Assembly (NCBI RefSeq): GCF_016862435.1
Contig: NZ_BOMY01000002.1
Span: forward strand, 434,001 to 498,000
Reading direction: 5' to 3'
Source of the DNA: Paractinoplanes tereljensis
GTDB taxonomy: Bacteria > Actinomycetota > Actinomycetes > Mycobacteriales > Micromonosporaceae
DNA length: 64,000 bases
The notes beneath the pieces were generated by a model. It did no database searches. It had not been told where the DNA came from and saw only the letters and a program-made list of their open reading frames with translations. Positions within the stretch are counted from its first letter, which is position 1, and the number at the start of each line of letters is the position of its first letter. This document shows, in pieces, positions 44,077-53,568 of this stretch. Made by a program: the position numbers and the translations under genes.

Positions 44077-44946
44077 ATGGATGTCTCGGCCGACGCGCTG
44101 GCCTCGTTCGCCGTGTTCGCCACCCACCTCAACTTCACCCACGCGGCCGCCGAGCTGCACATCTCCCAGCCCGCCCTGCACGTGAAGGTCCGCAAGCTGG
44201 CGCAGACCCTGGGTCGCCCCCTCTACTACCGCGAGGGCCGCCGCCTGGCGCTCACCCCCGACGGCGAGGCGGTGGCCCGCTTCGCCCGCACCCACGACGA
44301 CCGGCTGACCCAGTTCCTGGCCGAGTTCACCGGCACCGCCCCGCAGCGCCCGGTGGTGCTGGCCGCCGGCCAGGGCGCCTACCTCTACCTGCTGGGCGAC
44401 ACGATCCGAGCGGCCCTGGCCGAAGAGCCAACCAGGCTGCGCCTGATCAACTGCAACCACCGCGAGATGCTGTACGCCGTCCGAACCGGCCAGGCCCACC
44501 TGGGCGTAGGCGTACTGGACGTCCTCCCCGACGACCTGACCACCACCGAGCTGGCCACCTTCCCCCAGGTCCTGCTGATGCCGGAGGACCATCACCTGGC
44601 CCAGCACGAATCGGTGACCCTGCCGGACCTGACCGGCGAACGCCTGGTCGTCCCGCCCCAGCACCGCCCGCACCGGGTCCTGCTGGAACGAGCCCTGCGC
44701 TCCGCCGACGCAGAGTGGACGGTCGCGGTGGAGGCCGAAGGCTGGCCCCTGATCACCCATTTCGTGACGCTCGGCGTAGGCCTGGCGATAGTGAACGGCT
44801 GCGTACCCGCCCCACCCGGCCTGATCGCCCGTCCGGTGACCGACCTGCCGTCAGTCACCTATCAAGTGGTCCACCAGCCCTCGGCCCTCGCCGACCCCAG
44901 GGTGGCCACCCTGCTCGACCGGCTCCCGCACGGTGCACAAAACTAA
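44077..44946 (+). CDS. LysR-family transcriptional regulator
   Basis: 289 residues. The LysR helix-turn-helix is LNFTHAAAELHISQPALHVKVRKLAQ, followed by an effector-binding domain of the periplasmic-binding type (LGVGVLDVLP; THFVTLGVGLAIVNG). ATG at 44077. It is divergent from the HAD gene and may regulate it or itself; a CTATAGTCCCGGGTTATGG element is at its own start. The small-molecule effector is unknown. The 20-nt gap to the membrane-protein gene downstream allows co-transcription. Confidence 0.92.
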   Translation: MDVSADALASFAVFATHLNFTHAAAELHISQPALHVKVRKLAQTLGRPLYYREGRRLALTPDGEAVARFARTHDDRLTQFLAEFTGTAPQRPVVLAAGQGAYLYLLGDTIRAALAEEPTRLRLINCNHREMLYAVRTGQAHLGVGVLDVLPDDLTTTELATFPQVLLMPEDHHLAQHESVTLPDLTGERLVVPPQHRPHRVLLERALRSADAEWTVAVEAEGWPLITHFVTLGVGLAIVNGCVPAPPGLIARPVTDLPSVTYQVVHQPSALADPRVATLLDRLPHGAQN

Positions 44947-44966
44947 CCAATTCGGAGATACTTAGA

Positions 44967-45335
44967 ATGTCGGACGCATTGGACCGAGACTCGGTCAAGG
45001 ACGCGGTTGAACTGCGCGTCACCGCTCAACGTGAGCGTCACCGGCGTCGTCCTCCAGTCCTGCGAGTGCTCGTCGGCGCCGGTGGGTTTCTGCTCTCGCT
45101 GGCAGGCGTGCTCCTGCTGTGGGCCCCCGAGTTCGGCTTGCCCCTGCTGGTGGCCGGATTAGGTCTACTCGCCCTGGAGTTCGACTGGGCGATGCGCGCC
45201 CGGGTCTGGACCGAGTGGCGTGTCGCGCTACTTCGCGATCGGGTCAAAAGGCAACCGGCTCTGCTCAAGATTGGCCTTCCACTCACTCTGCTGGCAGTGG
45301 TCTTTGCCGCGGTTTGGCTGGCACTCGTCAACTAG
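44967..45335 (+). CDS. PGPGW/TIGR02611-like small membrane protein
   Basis: 122 residues with three hydrophobic helices: LRVLVGAGGFLLSLAGVLLLW, GLPLLVAGLGLLALEF and LPLTLLAVVFAAVWLAL. The arrangement, with a charged basic N-terminus and WA near the second helix, resembles the PGPGW/TIGR02611 putative transmembrane family, whose function is unknown. ATG at 44967 is preceded by GGAG nine nt upstream; the frame is open much further upstream but that is the LysR gene's shadow. It follows the LysR gene by 20 nt. Confidence 0.75.
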   Translation: MSDALDRDSVKDAVELRVTAQRERHRRRPPVLRVLVGAGGFLLSLAGVLLLWAPEFGLPLLVAGLGLLALEFDWAMRARVWTEWRVALLRDRVKRQPALLKIGLPLTLLAVVFAAVWLALVN

Positions 45336-45364
45336 CGCTGGTGCGGGGAAACGCCTCCAGGCTC

Positions 45365-46081
45365 CTACTGGTGAATCAGGGCCGGTAGGGCGAACAGCAT
45401 CGTCGTCGACCAGGTGACGTGGGTCAGGATCGGGGCCAGGATGCCGCCGGAGGCGCGCCGTTGCAGGGCCAGGACCAGGCCGAGCAGGAACGCGGCGAAG
45501 ACCAGCATCAGGTTGCCGGTGGCGACGGTCGCGGCGGCATAGATCACGGTCGAGATGAGTACGGCGTGCCGCCGGCCGATCGCCGCGAACAGTGCGCCGC
45601 GGAAGAAGACCTCCTCGGCCACGCCGTTGAGCAGGGTGACCGCCACGATCGGCAGCAGCGCGCCGTACCGGGCGTGGGCCAGGACGCTGTTGACCAGCTC
45701 CCGCAGCGCCGGCACCTCCCGGACGACAAGTGAGCCGGCCACGAAGACGCCACCCAGCACGAGCCCGGTGACGATCGGCGTGACCAGGGGGCGCCGCAGC
45801 CGGCCACGGAACGGAATCCGGCCCAGGTGAAGTGGCCCGGACAGCAGCGCTCCGCCGACCCAGGTGGCCGCGACCAGCCCGGTCAGCAGGTAGAAGAGGT
45901 CGTCGCCCGGCCGCACCGACAGGGAGAGCCCGAGCAGGACCGCGCCGGCCACCAGGGTGATCCCGACGACGACGCGGCGCTTGCGGAAATCCCGGTCGGT
46001 CTGGTGGTGGTCGCGTTCCACCTGGTCGATCAGGGACGGCCCGAGGGCGCGGCGGGCGCGTCCCAGCCAAGCCGGGGTCAT
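45365..46081 (-). CDS. CPBP/CAAX-protease-family membrane metalloprotease
   Basis: 238 residues with about six transmembrane helices. The glutamate-pair motif EExxxR is in NGVAEEVFFRGALF (motif 1), and a His follows in ILTHVTWS. CPBP proteins of bacteria are intramembrane proteases or enzymes with unknown substrates, sometimes processing peptides. The ATG at 46081 overlaps the stop of the upstream NAD(P)-binding gene (ATGA), so these two are co-translated. It is convergent with the PGPGW-like gene. Confidence 0.9.
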   Translation of the reverse strand: MTPAWLGRARRALGPSLIDQVERDHHQTDRDFRKRRVVVGITLVAGAVLLGLSLSVRPGDDLFYLLTGLVAATWVGGALLSGPLHLGRIPFRGRLRRPLVTPIVTGLVLGGVFVAGSLVVREVPALRELVNSVLAHARYGALLPIVAVTLLNGVAEEVFFRGALFAAIGRRHAVLISTVIYAAATVATGNLMLVFAAFLLGLVLALQRRASGGILAPILTHVTWSTTMLFALPALIHQ

Positions 46082-46959
46082 CGGTCGGCCAACGCGATCC
46101 GCACCGCCTCGTCGTAGCCGATCGGCTCGCCGGGCACCAGCCGGGTGATGGCGTCGTCGCGCACGACGACCTCGGTGGCCATCGAGTCGACCAGGTTGCG
46201 GGCGGTCGCCAGGTCGACGTCGGTGACGAACTTCAGCCAGGCCGACGACAACCGCGGGGTCAGCAGCGGCACGGTGAGGTTGGGCAGCCGGCCGCCCTGG
46301 ATCCTGGCCGCGCGCTGCAGCATATCGACGTACCGCAGAACCTCCGGCCCGCCGATCTCATAGGTGCGGCCGCGCGCCTCGACCGGCTCCAGCACGCCGA
46401 CCAGATAGCGGACCGCGTCCCGCAGCGCGATCGGCTGAGTGCGGGTGCGTACCCAGCGCGGTGTCACCATGGCCGGCAGCCGGCCGGCGAGTTGCCGGGT
46501 GATCTCCCAGGAGATGCCGCCGCGGCCGATGACCACCGCGGCGCGCAGCACGGTCACCGGCACCGGGCCGGACTTGAGGATCTTCTCGACCTCACGGCGG
46601 GAGCGCAGATGCGCCGAGAGCTTGCCGTCGCCGGCGCCGAGCCCGCCGAGGTAGATGATCCGTTCCACCTGAGCCGCGGCCGCCGCCTCGGTGAAGCTGC
46701 GGGCGGCGTCGGCGTCGCGTTGCTCGAAGTCGTCCGACCCCAGCGAGTGGATCAGGTAATAGGCCACGTCGGCCCCGGCGAACGCCGCCGTCAGGCTGCC
46801 AGGATCGGAGACGTCGGCCTCAACCGGCTCGCCCGCGCCGTGGTAGTCCCGAGGGTGCCGGGTCATCGCCCGCACCCGGTAACCGTCCTCGGCCAGGCGT
46901 GCGGCTACGTGAGAGCCGATGAAGCCGGAAGCGCCACTTACCAGAACCGTCTTGGTCAC
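46078..46959 (-). CDS. NAD(P)H-binding Rossmann-fold protein (NmrA/YbjT-like)
   Basis: 293 residues. The N-terminal VTKTVLVSGASGFIGSHVA-type loop (here TVLVSGASGFIGSHVAARL) and the absence of a canonical YxxxK point to the NmrA/YbjT group of atypical SDR proteins. VAYYLIHSLGSDDF and TRTQPIALRDAVRYLVGVL are consistent with that. It may act as an electron-transfer or redox-sensing protein; the substrate is unknown. ATG at 46959. It is the first gene of a two-gene operon with the CPBP protease (ATGA overlap). Confidence 0.88.
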   Translation of the reverse strand: MTKTVLVSGASGFIGSHVAARLAEDGYRVRAMTRHPRDYHGAGEPVEADVSDPGSLTAAFAGADVAYYLIHSLGSDDFEQRDADAARSFTEAAAAAQVERIIYLGGLGAGDGKLSAHLRSRREVEKILKSGPVPVTVLRAAVVIGRGGISWEITRQLAGRLPAMVTPRWVRTRTQPIALRDAVRYLVGVLEPVEARGRTYEIGGPEVLRYVDMLQRAARIQGGRLPNLTVPLLTPRLSSAWLKFVTDVDLATARNLVDSMATEVVVRDDAITRLVPGEPIGYDEAVRIALADR

Positions 46960-47018
46960 GGTCTCCTACTACCCCACCGCCGCGGACATCTCGGACTCGT
47001 GAGCAATCAGGCAAGAGA

Positions 47019-47054
47019 CGAGGCGGGTACGCGGCTTACCGCGTACCCGCCTCG
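47019..47054 (-). terminator. Terminator of the DinB-membrane protein-MFS operon
   Basis: A perfect 16-bp stem (arms 47019-47034 and 47039-47054) with a CTTA loop lies 12 nt downstream of the DinB stop. Confidence 0.85.
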
Positions 47055-47065
47055 GGAAAATGCGC

Positions 47066-47566
47066 TCAGAGCAGGCCGCGGACGTAGGCCGCCTGGGCAG
47101 CGTGCTGGGCGTCGTCGTCGTAGACGCTGACCAGCCGGACGCCCAGGGTGACCGGTGGGTCCCAGGCCTTGTCGACCACCCGGTCCAGGTCGTCGGCCGT
47201 CAGGCCGGCGATGAAGTCCAGGGTGCGCTCGTGCACCGCCCGGTAGTACTCGTCCAGCGCCTGCCAGCTCTCCGGGATGATCCCGGTGATCTGGGCCGCC
47301 GTGTGGCCGTAGCCGGTGTCCGACGAACCGGCGGGCCGGCCGAAACGCTCGGGCCAGCCGGGCGCCCGATAGACCTGGTCGGTGCCGATCACCTCGGCCA
47401 CGTGGTCGTCCTGCACCCGGGTCAGGTGCCAGACCAGCCAGCCGATCGAGTTGGCGCCGGGGGCCGGCGCCCAGGTGAGCTGCTCGGGGGTGAGGTCGTG
47501 CACGGCGGCGTGCACCAGCTCGGGGAGACGCCCGAAAGCGTCGGCCAGGATGTCCTTGGCGTCCAT
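47066..47566 (-). CDS. DinB-family protein
   Basis: 166 residues of four-helix-bundle DinB/DUF664 type: ELVHAAVHDLTPEQLTWAPAPGANSIGWLVWHLTRVQDDH carries the first two metal-ligand His residues (WHLTRVQDDH), and YDDDAQHAAQAAYVRGLL supplies a third near the C-terminus. These proteins often bind a divalent metal and include mycothiol-dependent enzymes, but the individual activity is unknown. It lies 5 nt after the preceding membrane-protein gene and is the last in its operon. Confidence 0.9.
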   Translation of the reverse strand: MDAKDILADAFGRLPELVHAAVHDLTPEQLTWAPAPGANSIGWLVWHLTRVQDDHVAEVIGTDQVYRAPGWPERFGRPAGSSDTGYGHTAAQITGIIPESWQALDEYYRAVHERTLDFIAGLTADDLDRVVDKAWDPPVTLGVRLVSVYDDDAQHAAQAAYVRGLL

Positions 47567-47571
47567 GCTGC

Positions 47572-48318
47572 TTACTCCGTCCCGTCGGTCGTCGGGTTCT
47601 GAGTATCCGCGCCGCCGCCGGTGCCGCCGCCGTCGACACTGCCACTGTCGGCGCCCGATTTGTCCCCGGTGGTGCCGCTGTCCCCCGTGGTTCCGGTCGG
47701 CGCCTCAGTTGCGGGGGCGTCCGTGGCCGGGGCATCGGTCGTCGGCTCAGTGGTGGCCTGCTGGGTCGGTTCGGTGGTGGCCTGGTCGGTGGGCTGATCG
47801 GTCGGCGAGGTCGGTGCCGTCGACTCGGTGGTCGCCGGCGTTTTATCGGACTTGTCGCTCTTGCCGGAGAACACGCTGCCCACGGTCGTAGAACGACCGC
47901 TGCTGCCGCCGGTCGCGTCCGCGATGGACTTGCCGGACACCAACTCGGCCGCCGTCAGCGTGCCCATGGCCAGGACGAACAGCGCCCCGGCCACCATCGC
48001 CACCCGCTTCCAGCGGATGCTGCTGGGTGCCGGTGGCTCCGACGGTTTGTCCTCGGCCGCCGCCTCCACGGGCGGCGTGCCCACCGCGGCCGGCGCCAGG
48101 AACGTTCCCTGGATCTTCTTACGCCCGCGATCGATGGAACGGTGGTAGATCTCGGTGCCCACCGAGCCGATCAGGCTCGCCACCGCGGCGCCCACGAGCG
48201 TGCCAGCCACGCCCAGGAACGATCCGATGACGGCCGCCGATACCGCAGCCAGTACTCCGGCAATGGTCTTCGGGATGTCGATGCCGGACCACATGCGGTC
48301 CGGTGCGTGCTCGGCCAT
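47572..48318 (-). CDS. Membrane protein with Thr/Pro/Asp-rich extracellular tail
   Basis: 248 residues. A hydrophobic segment at ~19-55 (GVLAAVSAAVIGSFLGVAGT), a cytoplasmic basic stretch (RSIDRGRKKI), one transmembrane helix at ~104-125 (VAMVAGALFVLAMGTLTAAE), then a low-complexity tail of Thr/Pro/Ala/Asp and Gly-Asp. The tail probably lies outside the cell and may be glycosylated. I do not recognise the family. ATG at 48318 has GAGGAGG just upstream, 17 nt after the MFS stop. It sits between an MFS transporter and a DinB protein in one operon. Confidence 0.75.
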   Translation of the reverse strand: MAEHAPDRMWSGIDIPKTIAGVLAAVSAAVIGSFLGVAGTLVGAAVASLIGSVGTEIYHRSIDRGRKKIQGTFLAPAAVGTPPVEAAAEDKPSEPPAPSSIRWKRVAMVAGALFVLAMGTLTAAELVSGKSIADATGGSSGRSTTVGSVFSGKSDKSDKTPATTESTAPTSPTDQPTDQATTEPTQQATTEPTTDAPATDAPATEAPTGTTGDSGTTGDKSGADSGSVDGGGTGGGADTQNPTTDGTE

Positions 48319-48335
48319 GTCCTCCTCTGCCCTCT

Positions 48336-49688
48336 TTATTGGGTTCCTCTCGATAAGGTCTCTGCCTTTACCGCACGGCTCTTTGCTAAACCCCGCCGCT
48401 CGGCCAGCACCACCCGCAACGGGCGCACCACGACCCCTTCGGCGGCCAGGTGTCGCCGGGCCAGCCTGCGGTTACGCAGGATGCCGATCAAGCCGATGAC
48501 GAAGATGAGATATTGCGCGGACATCGCCACCCGGAAGTCGCCGATGTCATAGTCCGAGCGCCCGCCGGTGCGGGCGTCCAGGATCAGCCCGATCAGTTCG
48601 ATCGACACCAGCGAGGCGACGAAGCCGCCCACGTTGACCACTCCGGTCGCGGTGCCGAGCCGGTCCGGCGGGTTGAACGTGCGGGCGTAATCGAAGCCGA
48701 TCATCGAGCCGGGACCGCCCAGGCCGAGCGCCAGCACGAGCAACACTAGCAGCGGCATCGGCGCCTGCCCGGGCCACAGCAGTACGGCTCCCCAGGCCAG
48801 CGCGTTCGCGCCGACGATCCCGAGCACCAGATAGGAGCGACGCAGCGGGTAGCGCTGCACCAGCATCCCGATGACCGGCCCGGCGGCCATGCCGACCAGC
48901 ACGAACAGGGTCAGCAGCGTACTCGCGGTCTCCCGGCGCAGGCCCTCGCCGGCGATCAGGAACGGGAAGCCCCACATCAGCGCGAAGACGGTGCCGGTGA
49001 ACTGGGTGGTGAAGTGACTCCACAACCCGAGTCGGGTGCCGGGGTGCCGCCACGCGCCGGCCAGGTCGGTGCCGAGCTGGCGCATGGTGATCGGTGCGCC
49101 GCTGCTGACCTTGCGCTCGGGGGTGTCGCGCAGGGCCGCGAACGCGGCGATCGCGACGAACAGACCGGCGCCGGCGGCGCCGAGAAACGCGGTGGTCCAG
49201 CCCGGACCGGCCAGCAACGCAGCCAGGGGTACGGCGGACAGCACCTGCCCGGCCTGCCCGACCAGACCGGTCAACTGGGTGAGAACGGGCACCCGCCGGG
49301 TCGGGAACCAGCGCGGCACGAGCCGCAGGACGCTGATGAACGTCATCGCGTCGCCCGCACCGACCAGGACCCGGGCCAGGACGGCCCCCTCGACCCCGTG
49401 GGTGGTGGCCATCAGGGCCTGCCCGGCCGCCATGATCAGCCCGCCGCTGACCACGAGCCGCAACGAGCCGAACCGGTCGAGCAGCAGCCCGACCGGCACC
49501 TGCAGGGCCGCGTAGACCAGAAGTTGAAGCACCGCGAACGAGGCGAGCGCCCCGGCCCCGACCCCGAACCGGTCCTGCGCATCGAGCCCGGCGACGCCGA
49601 GAGAGGTGCGGTGCAGCACAGCCATGATGTAGGCGGCGAGCCCGGCGGACCATACCGCCCATGCTCTCCACCCGGGTCGCATGGACAT
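48336..49688 (-). CDS. MFS transporter
   Basis: 450 residues with 12 predicted transmembrane helices and MFS landmarks (GLLLDRFGSLRLVVSGG after helix 2, WFPTRRVPVLTQLTGLVGQAGQ). It is closest in feel to the NarK/oxalate-formate-type or drug-transport MFS groups, and the substrate is unknown. ATG at 49688 (MSMRPGWRAW); a second ATG is 6 nt further in. It is the first gene of the three-gene operon with the Thr-rich membrane protein and the DinB protein. Confidence 0.9.
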   Translation of the reverse strand: MSMRPGWRAWAVWSAGLAAYIMAVLHRTSLGVAGLDAQDRFGVGAGALASFAVLQLLVYAALQVPVGLLLDRFGSLRLVVSGGLIMAAGQALMATTHGVEGAVLARVLVGAGDAMTFISVLRLVPRWFPTRRVPVLTQLTGLVGQAGQVLSAVPLAALLAGPGWTTAFLGAAGAGLFVAIAAFAALRDTPERKVSSGAPITMRQLGTDLAGAWRHPGTRLGLWSHFTTQFTGTVFALMWGFPFLIAGEGLRRETASTLLTLFVLVGMAAGPVIGMLVQRYPLRRSYLVLGIVGANALAWGAVLLWPGQAPMPLLVLLVLALGLGGPGSMIGFDYARTFNPPDRLGTATGVVNVGGFVASLVSIELIGLILDARTGGRSDYDIGDFRVAMSAQYLIFVIGLIGILRNRRLARRHLAAEGVVVRPLRVVLAERRGLAKSRAVKAETLSRGTQ

Positions 49689-49793
49689 GTGCCGCCTCTC
49701 TCGTGCGCTACCTACGCGTACGGAGATAAGCCTTCTCTTCGGGCTTGGCCGCTACAACGAATCGCGGCCAAGCCCACACGTGCCCCTTGTCAC

Positions 49794-50447
49794 TCAGAAC
49801 AGGTCAAACCCGCCGCCACCAGGGCCTCCGCCGAACATCCCGGGCCCGCCCTGGCCGTGGTGGCCGCCGAACAGGCTCTCGAAGATCAGCATCCCGCCGA
49901 CCGTGCCGGCCCCGGCCGCGAGGGCCGTCTTCCACCAGGGCGTCGAGTACCAACCGGCCGGCACCGGCCGGCCCTCGACGTAGCCGCCCGGGTAGTAGTA
50001 GGGCGTCGCGGCGCTGGACCGCGGCCCGACCCGGTAGCCGTTCATCTCGCGCTCTTCCATGATCATTCCGGTGCCCCGGGCCGCTGCCATCGGCGGCAGC
50101 TCCGGTCCGGGATCGAGGCCGAGCGCGGTACGGGCGGCCCGCACGTAGGCGAGCCCCTCCAGCGCGGTCTCCCGGGCGAGTTGGAACTGCACGACCGTAC
50201 CGGCCTGGGCCAGCTGCGCACCGGCGGCCTGATGCCGCTCGGCCGCGTCGGCCAGCGCCTGCCGGGCGAGCGCATTGTCGTTGGGCAGGTTCACCAGCTG
50301 GCCGCCAAGCCGCTCGTACCACCGTTGGGCCTCGGCGCGCGCGTCCCCCGCCGCCTGGTCGTCCCGGATCGTGGCGCCGCGGCGCCCGCCGGCGAGGGCA
50401 ACCGCCGCCCCCACCCCCAGCATCACGAAAAGCACCAGAATCAACAT
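49794..50447 (-). CDS. Single-pass membrane protein with Gly-rich C-terminus
   Basis: 217 residues. A transmembrane helix lies at the very N-terminus (LILVLFVMLGVGAAVALAGG), followed by helical segments rich in Ala/Glu (AERHQAAGAQLAQAG) and a C-terminal segment with a second hydrophobic stretch (TALAAGAGTVGGMLIFESLFGG) and a Gly/Phe-rich tail. No catalytic motif is visible. I do not recognise the family. ATG at 50447. A 144-bp gap separates it from the divergent hydrolase gene. Confidence 0.75.
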   Translation of the reverse strand: MLILVLFVMLGVGAAVALAGGRRGATIRDDQAAGDARAEAQRWYERLGGQLVNLPNDNALARQALADAAERHQAAGAQLAQAGTVVQFQLARETALEGLAYVRAARTALGLDPGPELPPMAAARGTGMIMEEREMNGYRVGPRSSAATPYYYPGGYVEGRPVPAGWYSTPWWKTALAAGAGTVGGMLIFESLFGGHHGQGGPGMFGGGPGGGGFDLF

Positions 50448-50591
50448 GTTTTGACGGTAGGTCGGCGTTTTTAAGAAGCGCCATGCAAACGCTGTGCGGT
50501 CGCTGTGCGCCTACTTCGCGATTCGCGCAGGCTCACATGACCGGGCGCGCACGACCACGTTCCGCGCTGCCGGCGGCGACACCATCAAGGC

Positions 50592-51290
50592 ATGTCAGCA
50601 ACCATCGTTCTGGTCCACGGCGCGTTCGCCGACGCGGCCTCCTGGGCCCCGGTCACCCGCGAACTGCTCGACCGCGGCCACACCGTCCTCGTCCCGCCGG
50701 TCTACAACCGCAGCCTCCTCGAAGACGGCGCCTCGGTGAAGGCCTTCGTCGAGAACATCACCGGCCCGGTCGTGCTCGCCGGCCACTCGTACGGCGGCGC
50801 GGTGATCACCGTCGCCGGCACCGCCGACAACGTCGCCGGCCTGGTCTTCGTCTCCGGTTACGCGCTCGACGAGGGCGAGTCGCTGGGCCAGCTGCAGGGC
50901 GGCTTCCCCGACTCGGACCTGGCCGCGAACCTGGTCTACACCCCGTACCCGGGCGGCACCGACGTCTCGGTGAAGATCGACGCCTTCCCGGCCGTCTTCG
51001 CGGCCGGCGTGGACACCGCGGTCGCCGAGGTGCTGGCCGTGTCGCAGCGCCCGCTCACCGCGCAGGCGTTCGGCGAGCCGGCCCCGGTCGCCGCCTGGAA
51101 GACCAAGCCGTCCTGGGGCATCGTCTCGTCGGCCGACCACACCATCAACCCGGACGTAGAGCGCTTCGGCTACCAGCGGGCCGGCGTCCGCGAGGTGGTC
51201 GAGATCGACGGCCCGCACCTGGTCATGCAGACCCACCCGAAGGACGTTGCCGACGTCATCGAGAAGGCTGTCCAGTCAGTAGCCGGTTGA
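50592..51290 (+). CDS. Alpha/beta-hydrolase (EstA/salicylate-esterase-like)
   Basis: 232 residues. Nucleophile Ser in LAGHSYGGAV and His in DGPHLVMQTHP; the opening IVLVHGAFADAASWAPV is typical of small plant-MES/HNL-like and bacterial alpha/beta hydrolases. It is cytoplasmic, no signal peptide. ATG at 50592. It overlaps the convergent XRE-NB-ARC gene by 35 nt. The substrate is not predictable. Confidence 0.9.
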   Translation: MSATIVLVHGAFADAASWAPVTRELLDRGHTVLVPPVYNRSLLEDGASVKAFVENITGPVVLAGHSYGGAVITVAGTADNVAGLVFVSGYALDEGESLGQLQGGFPDSDLAANLVYTPYPGGTDVSVKIDAFPAVFAAGVDTAVAEVLAVSQRPLTAQAFGEPAPVAAWKTKPSWGIVSSADHTINPDVERFGYQRAGVREVVEIDGPHLVMQTHPKDVADVIEKAVQSVAG

Positions 51291-53481
51291 CCTCGGCGAT
51301 CCGCTTCTTCGCCGACGGCGTGGGCTCGGCCTGACCGGCTTCCGCCAGGACGGCCGCCACCCGGTCGAGCTCGGCGCGCGCCTCGGCGTGCTCGCCCTGA
51401 TGGGCCGCAACCAGCGCGCGCCGGCTGTACGTCTCGGCCGCCCGGGTGGCGAGGAAGCCGCCGAACTCGGCCAGCAGAAGTTCGGTGCGGTCGAGCTGAT
51501 GCCGGGCGTCGGCCCACCGCCCGGCCGCGGTGTCGAGGTCGACAAGCGAGTTGCGGGCGGACATCTCAATGTATCCGGCGATGTGCCGCGGCGGGGCCGT
51601 CGCCGGATCGGTGATCGCCTCGACCGCCTCCTGATAGCTCGCCCGCGCGCCGTCCGCGTCGCCGGTGTCCTCGAGCAGGAAGCCGAGCGCGATCAGCACG
51701 TTCGGCAGTCCTTCGCGGTCGCCGGCCGCGCGGAGGCGGTCGGCGCCGGCCCGGCCGACCGGCAGCGCCTCGGCGAACCGGCCGAGACTGTGCAGTGCCC
51801 AGCTGAGGTAGTACCGGGCCCAGCCGCCCTGGCGTACATCACCGGCCGAGTCGGCGGCGGCGATGGCTTGTCGCGCCGGCTCCAGGGCCCGCTCCGGATC
51901 GTGCACCGGAATGATGAAGGCCCAGGCGAGGTACCCGAGGTGGGTCGCCTGCAGTGATCGGTCGCCGAGCCGTTCCGCGGCCGCGCTCGACGCGGTGTAG
52001 ACGTCGACCCACTGCGGCCATCGCGGCCAGGCGTCACCGAACCAGTGCAGCGACTCGGCCACCTCGACGACCCGCCGGTCGTCGGCCGTCTCCAACAGCA
52101 CCGGCAGCCAGTTGTCGACCTCCGCGGTCAGCCAGGCCTGCGCCTCGTCGGCCGACGCGAAGCCCTCCGGTACGCCGGACGGCTCGAAGTACTGCCCGGC
52201 CTGCACGGTGCGGGTGAGCAACCACGTGTCGCGCCGTTCGGTGGCCGCCTCGCTCTCGGCCGGGTCCAGCCGGGTCTGCGCGTACAGCCGCAGCAGGTCG
52301 TGCAGTTGCAGCCGGCCGTCGGTGCGCTGCTGCACCAGGCTCAGGTCGACCAGTTCGTCGAGCGCGTCCTCGGTCACCGGAAGCGACTCGCCGGCGAGTG
52401 CCGCCGCCAGCTCCGGCCCGGTCGACGGCCCCGGCACCAGCGCCAGCCGCCGGAACATCCGCTGCCCGACGTCCGACAGCTGCCGGTACGACAGCGTGAA
52501 CGCGGCCTCGATCCGCAGGTCGCCGGCGGCCAGTGCGTCAAGCCTCCGGTCCTCGGAGCCGAGCCGGGCGATCAGGTCCGCGGTGGTCCAGCCCGGCCGG
52601 CTGACCAGGCGGTTCCCGGCGATCCGAAGGGCGAGCGGCACCCGTGCGCAGAGCCGGGCGATGCGGTAAAGATCGTCGCCCGACGCCCGCGGGTCGTCGA
52701 TGATCGCGGCGAGCAGCGCCACGGCGTCGGTTTCGGGCAGCCGGTCGAGCCGCGTCCACCGGGCGCCCTCCAGCCCGCCGAGCGTGCGCCGGCTGGTCAC
52801 CAGCACCACGGCCGGCCCGGCCGCCGGCAGCACCCGGCGCACCTGCCCCTCCCCGGAGGCGTTGTCCAGGATGAGCACGCACCGCCGCCCGCGGATCAGC
52901 CCCTGCCAGAGTCCGGCCGCCTCGTCGAGGTCGCGGGGCACCGCCTTGACCGACGGGTCGGCCGCCCGGATCAGCCGGCCGAGCACGGTGGCCGGGGTGA
53001 CCGGCCGGGCGTCCAGACCGCGCAGGTCGACGAAGAGCCGCGCGTCCGGTGCCCACGCCTCGGCGGCCCGGATGGCGAGGGACGTCTTGCCGACGCCGGG
53101 CTCACCGCTGATCACGATCACCGGCGCCGGGGCGCCGGCACGTGCGGTGTCCGCCCAGCCGGCGATGCGGGCCAGTTCGGCGGCCCGCCCGGTGAAGTCG
53201 GCCATCCGGCGCGGCATCGGCAGCCCGGCCGCCCCGGCCTGCACACCGGCCCGACCGGCCCGCGCGGCCTCCTGAAGCGCGGCCCGATCCTCCGGCGACA
53301 GGTTCAGCCCGTCCGCCAGCAGCTCGATCGTGCGTACCCGGGGTCCGCGGCTCACGCCGCGTTCCATGTCGCTGATTGCCCGGTCGCTGAGCCCCGATGC
53401 GGCGGCGAGCTGTTCCAGGGTCAGGTCGGCGGCCAGGCGTACCCGTCGCAGCATCGCCCCGAAGGCGTCGTCATTCTTCAT
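51256..53481 (-). CDS. XRE-NB-ARC-TPR transcriptional regulator
   Basis: 741 residues. N-terminal XRE helix-turn-helix (~7-65, LTLEQLAAASGLSDRAISDMERG), then a NB-ARC-type P-loop domain (Walker A GEPGVGKT near 126-133; Walker B-like RCVLILDNAS; VVLVTSRRTL), then an all-helical TPR-like C-terminal half. This is a common actinobacterial regulator architecture that couples ATP binding and a repeat-domain signal to DNA binding. The ATG at 53481 is chosen because GAAGAAGAG precedes it; a longer frame reaches 53520. It may control the neighbouring AraC-methyltransferase genes; this is inference. Confidence 0.92.
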   Translation of the reverse strand: MKNDDAFGAMLRRVRLAADLTLEQLAAASGLSDRAISDMERGVSRGPRVRTIELLADGLNLSPEDRAALQEAARAGRAGVQAGAAGLPMPRRMADFTGRAAELARIAGWADTARAGAPAPVIVISGEPGVGKTSLAIRAAEAWAPDARLFVDLRGLDARPVTPATVLGRLIRAADPSVKAVPRDLDEAAGLWQGLIRGRRCVLILDNASGEGQVRRVLPAAGPAVVLVTSRRTLGGLEGARWTRLDRLPETDAVALLAAIIDDPRASGDDLYRIARLCARVPLALRIAGNRLVSRPGWTTADLIARLGSEDRRLDALAAGDLRIEAAFTLSYRQLSDVGQRMFRRLALVPGPSTGPELAAALAGESLPVTEDALDELVDLSLVQQRTDGRLQLHDLLRLYAQTRLDPAESEAATERRDTWLLTRTVQAGQYFEPSGVPEGFASADEAQAWLTAEVDNWLPVLLETADDRRVVEVAESLHWFGDAWPRWPQWVDVYTASSAAAERLGDRSLQATHLGYLAWAFIIPVHDPERALEPARQAIAAADSAGDVRQGGWARYYLSWALHSLGRFAEALPVGRAGADRLRAAGDREGLPNVLIALGFLLEDTGDADGARASYQEAVEAITDPATAPPRHIAGYIEMSARNSLVDLDTAAGRWADARHQLDRTELLLAEFGGFLATRAAETYSRRALVAAHQGEHAEARAELDRVAAVLAEAGQAEPTPSAKKRIAEVNRLLTGQPSR

Positions 53482-53568
53482 CTCTTCTTCGTGGTATCCG
53501 ACCACCGCACGCTGCTGCAATGAAGACCGACATCGTCACACCGAGCATGGGCGCCGAGGGGGTCAGTG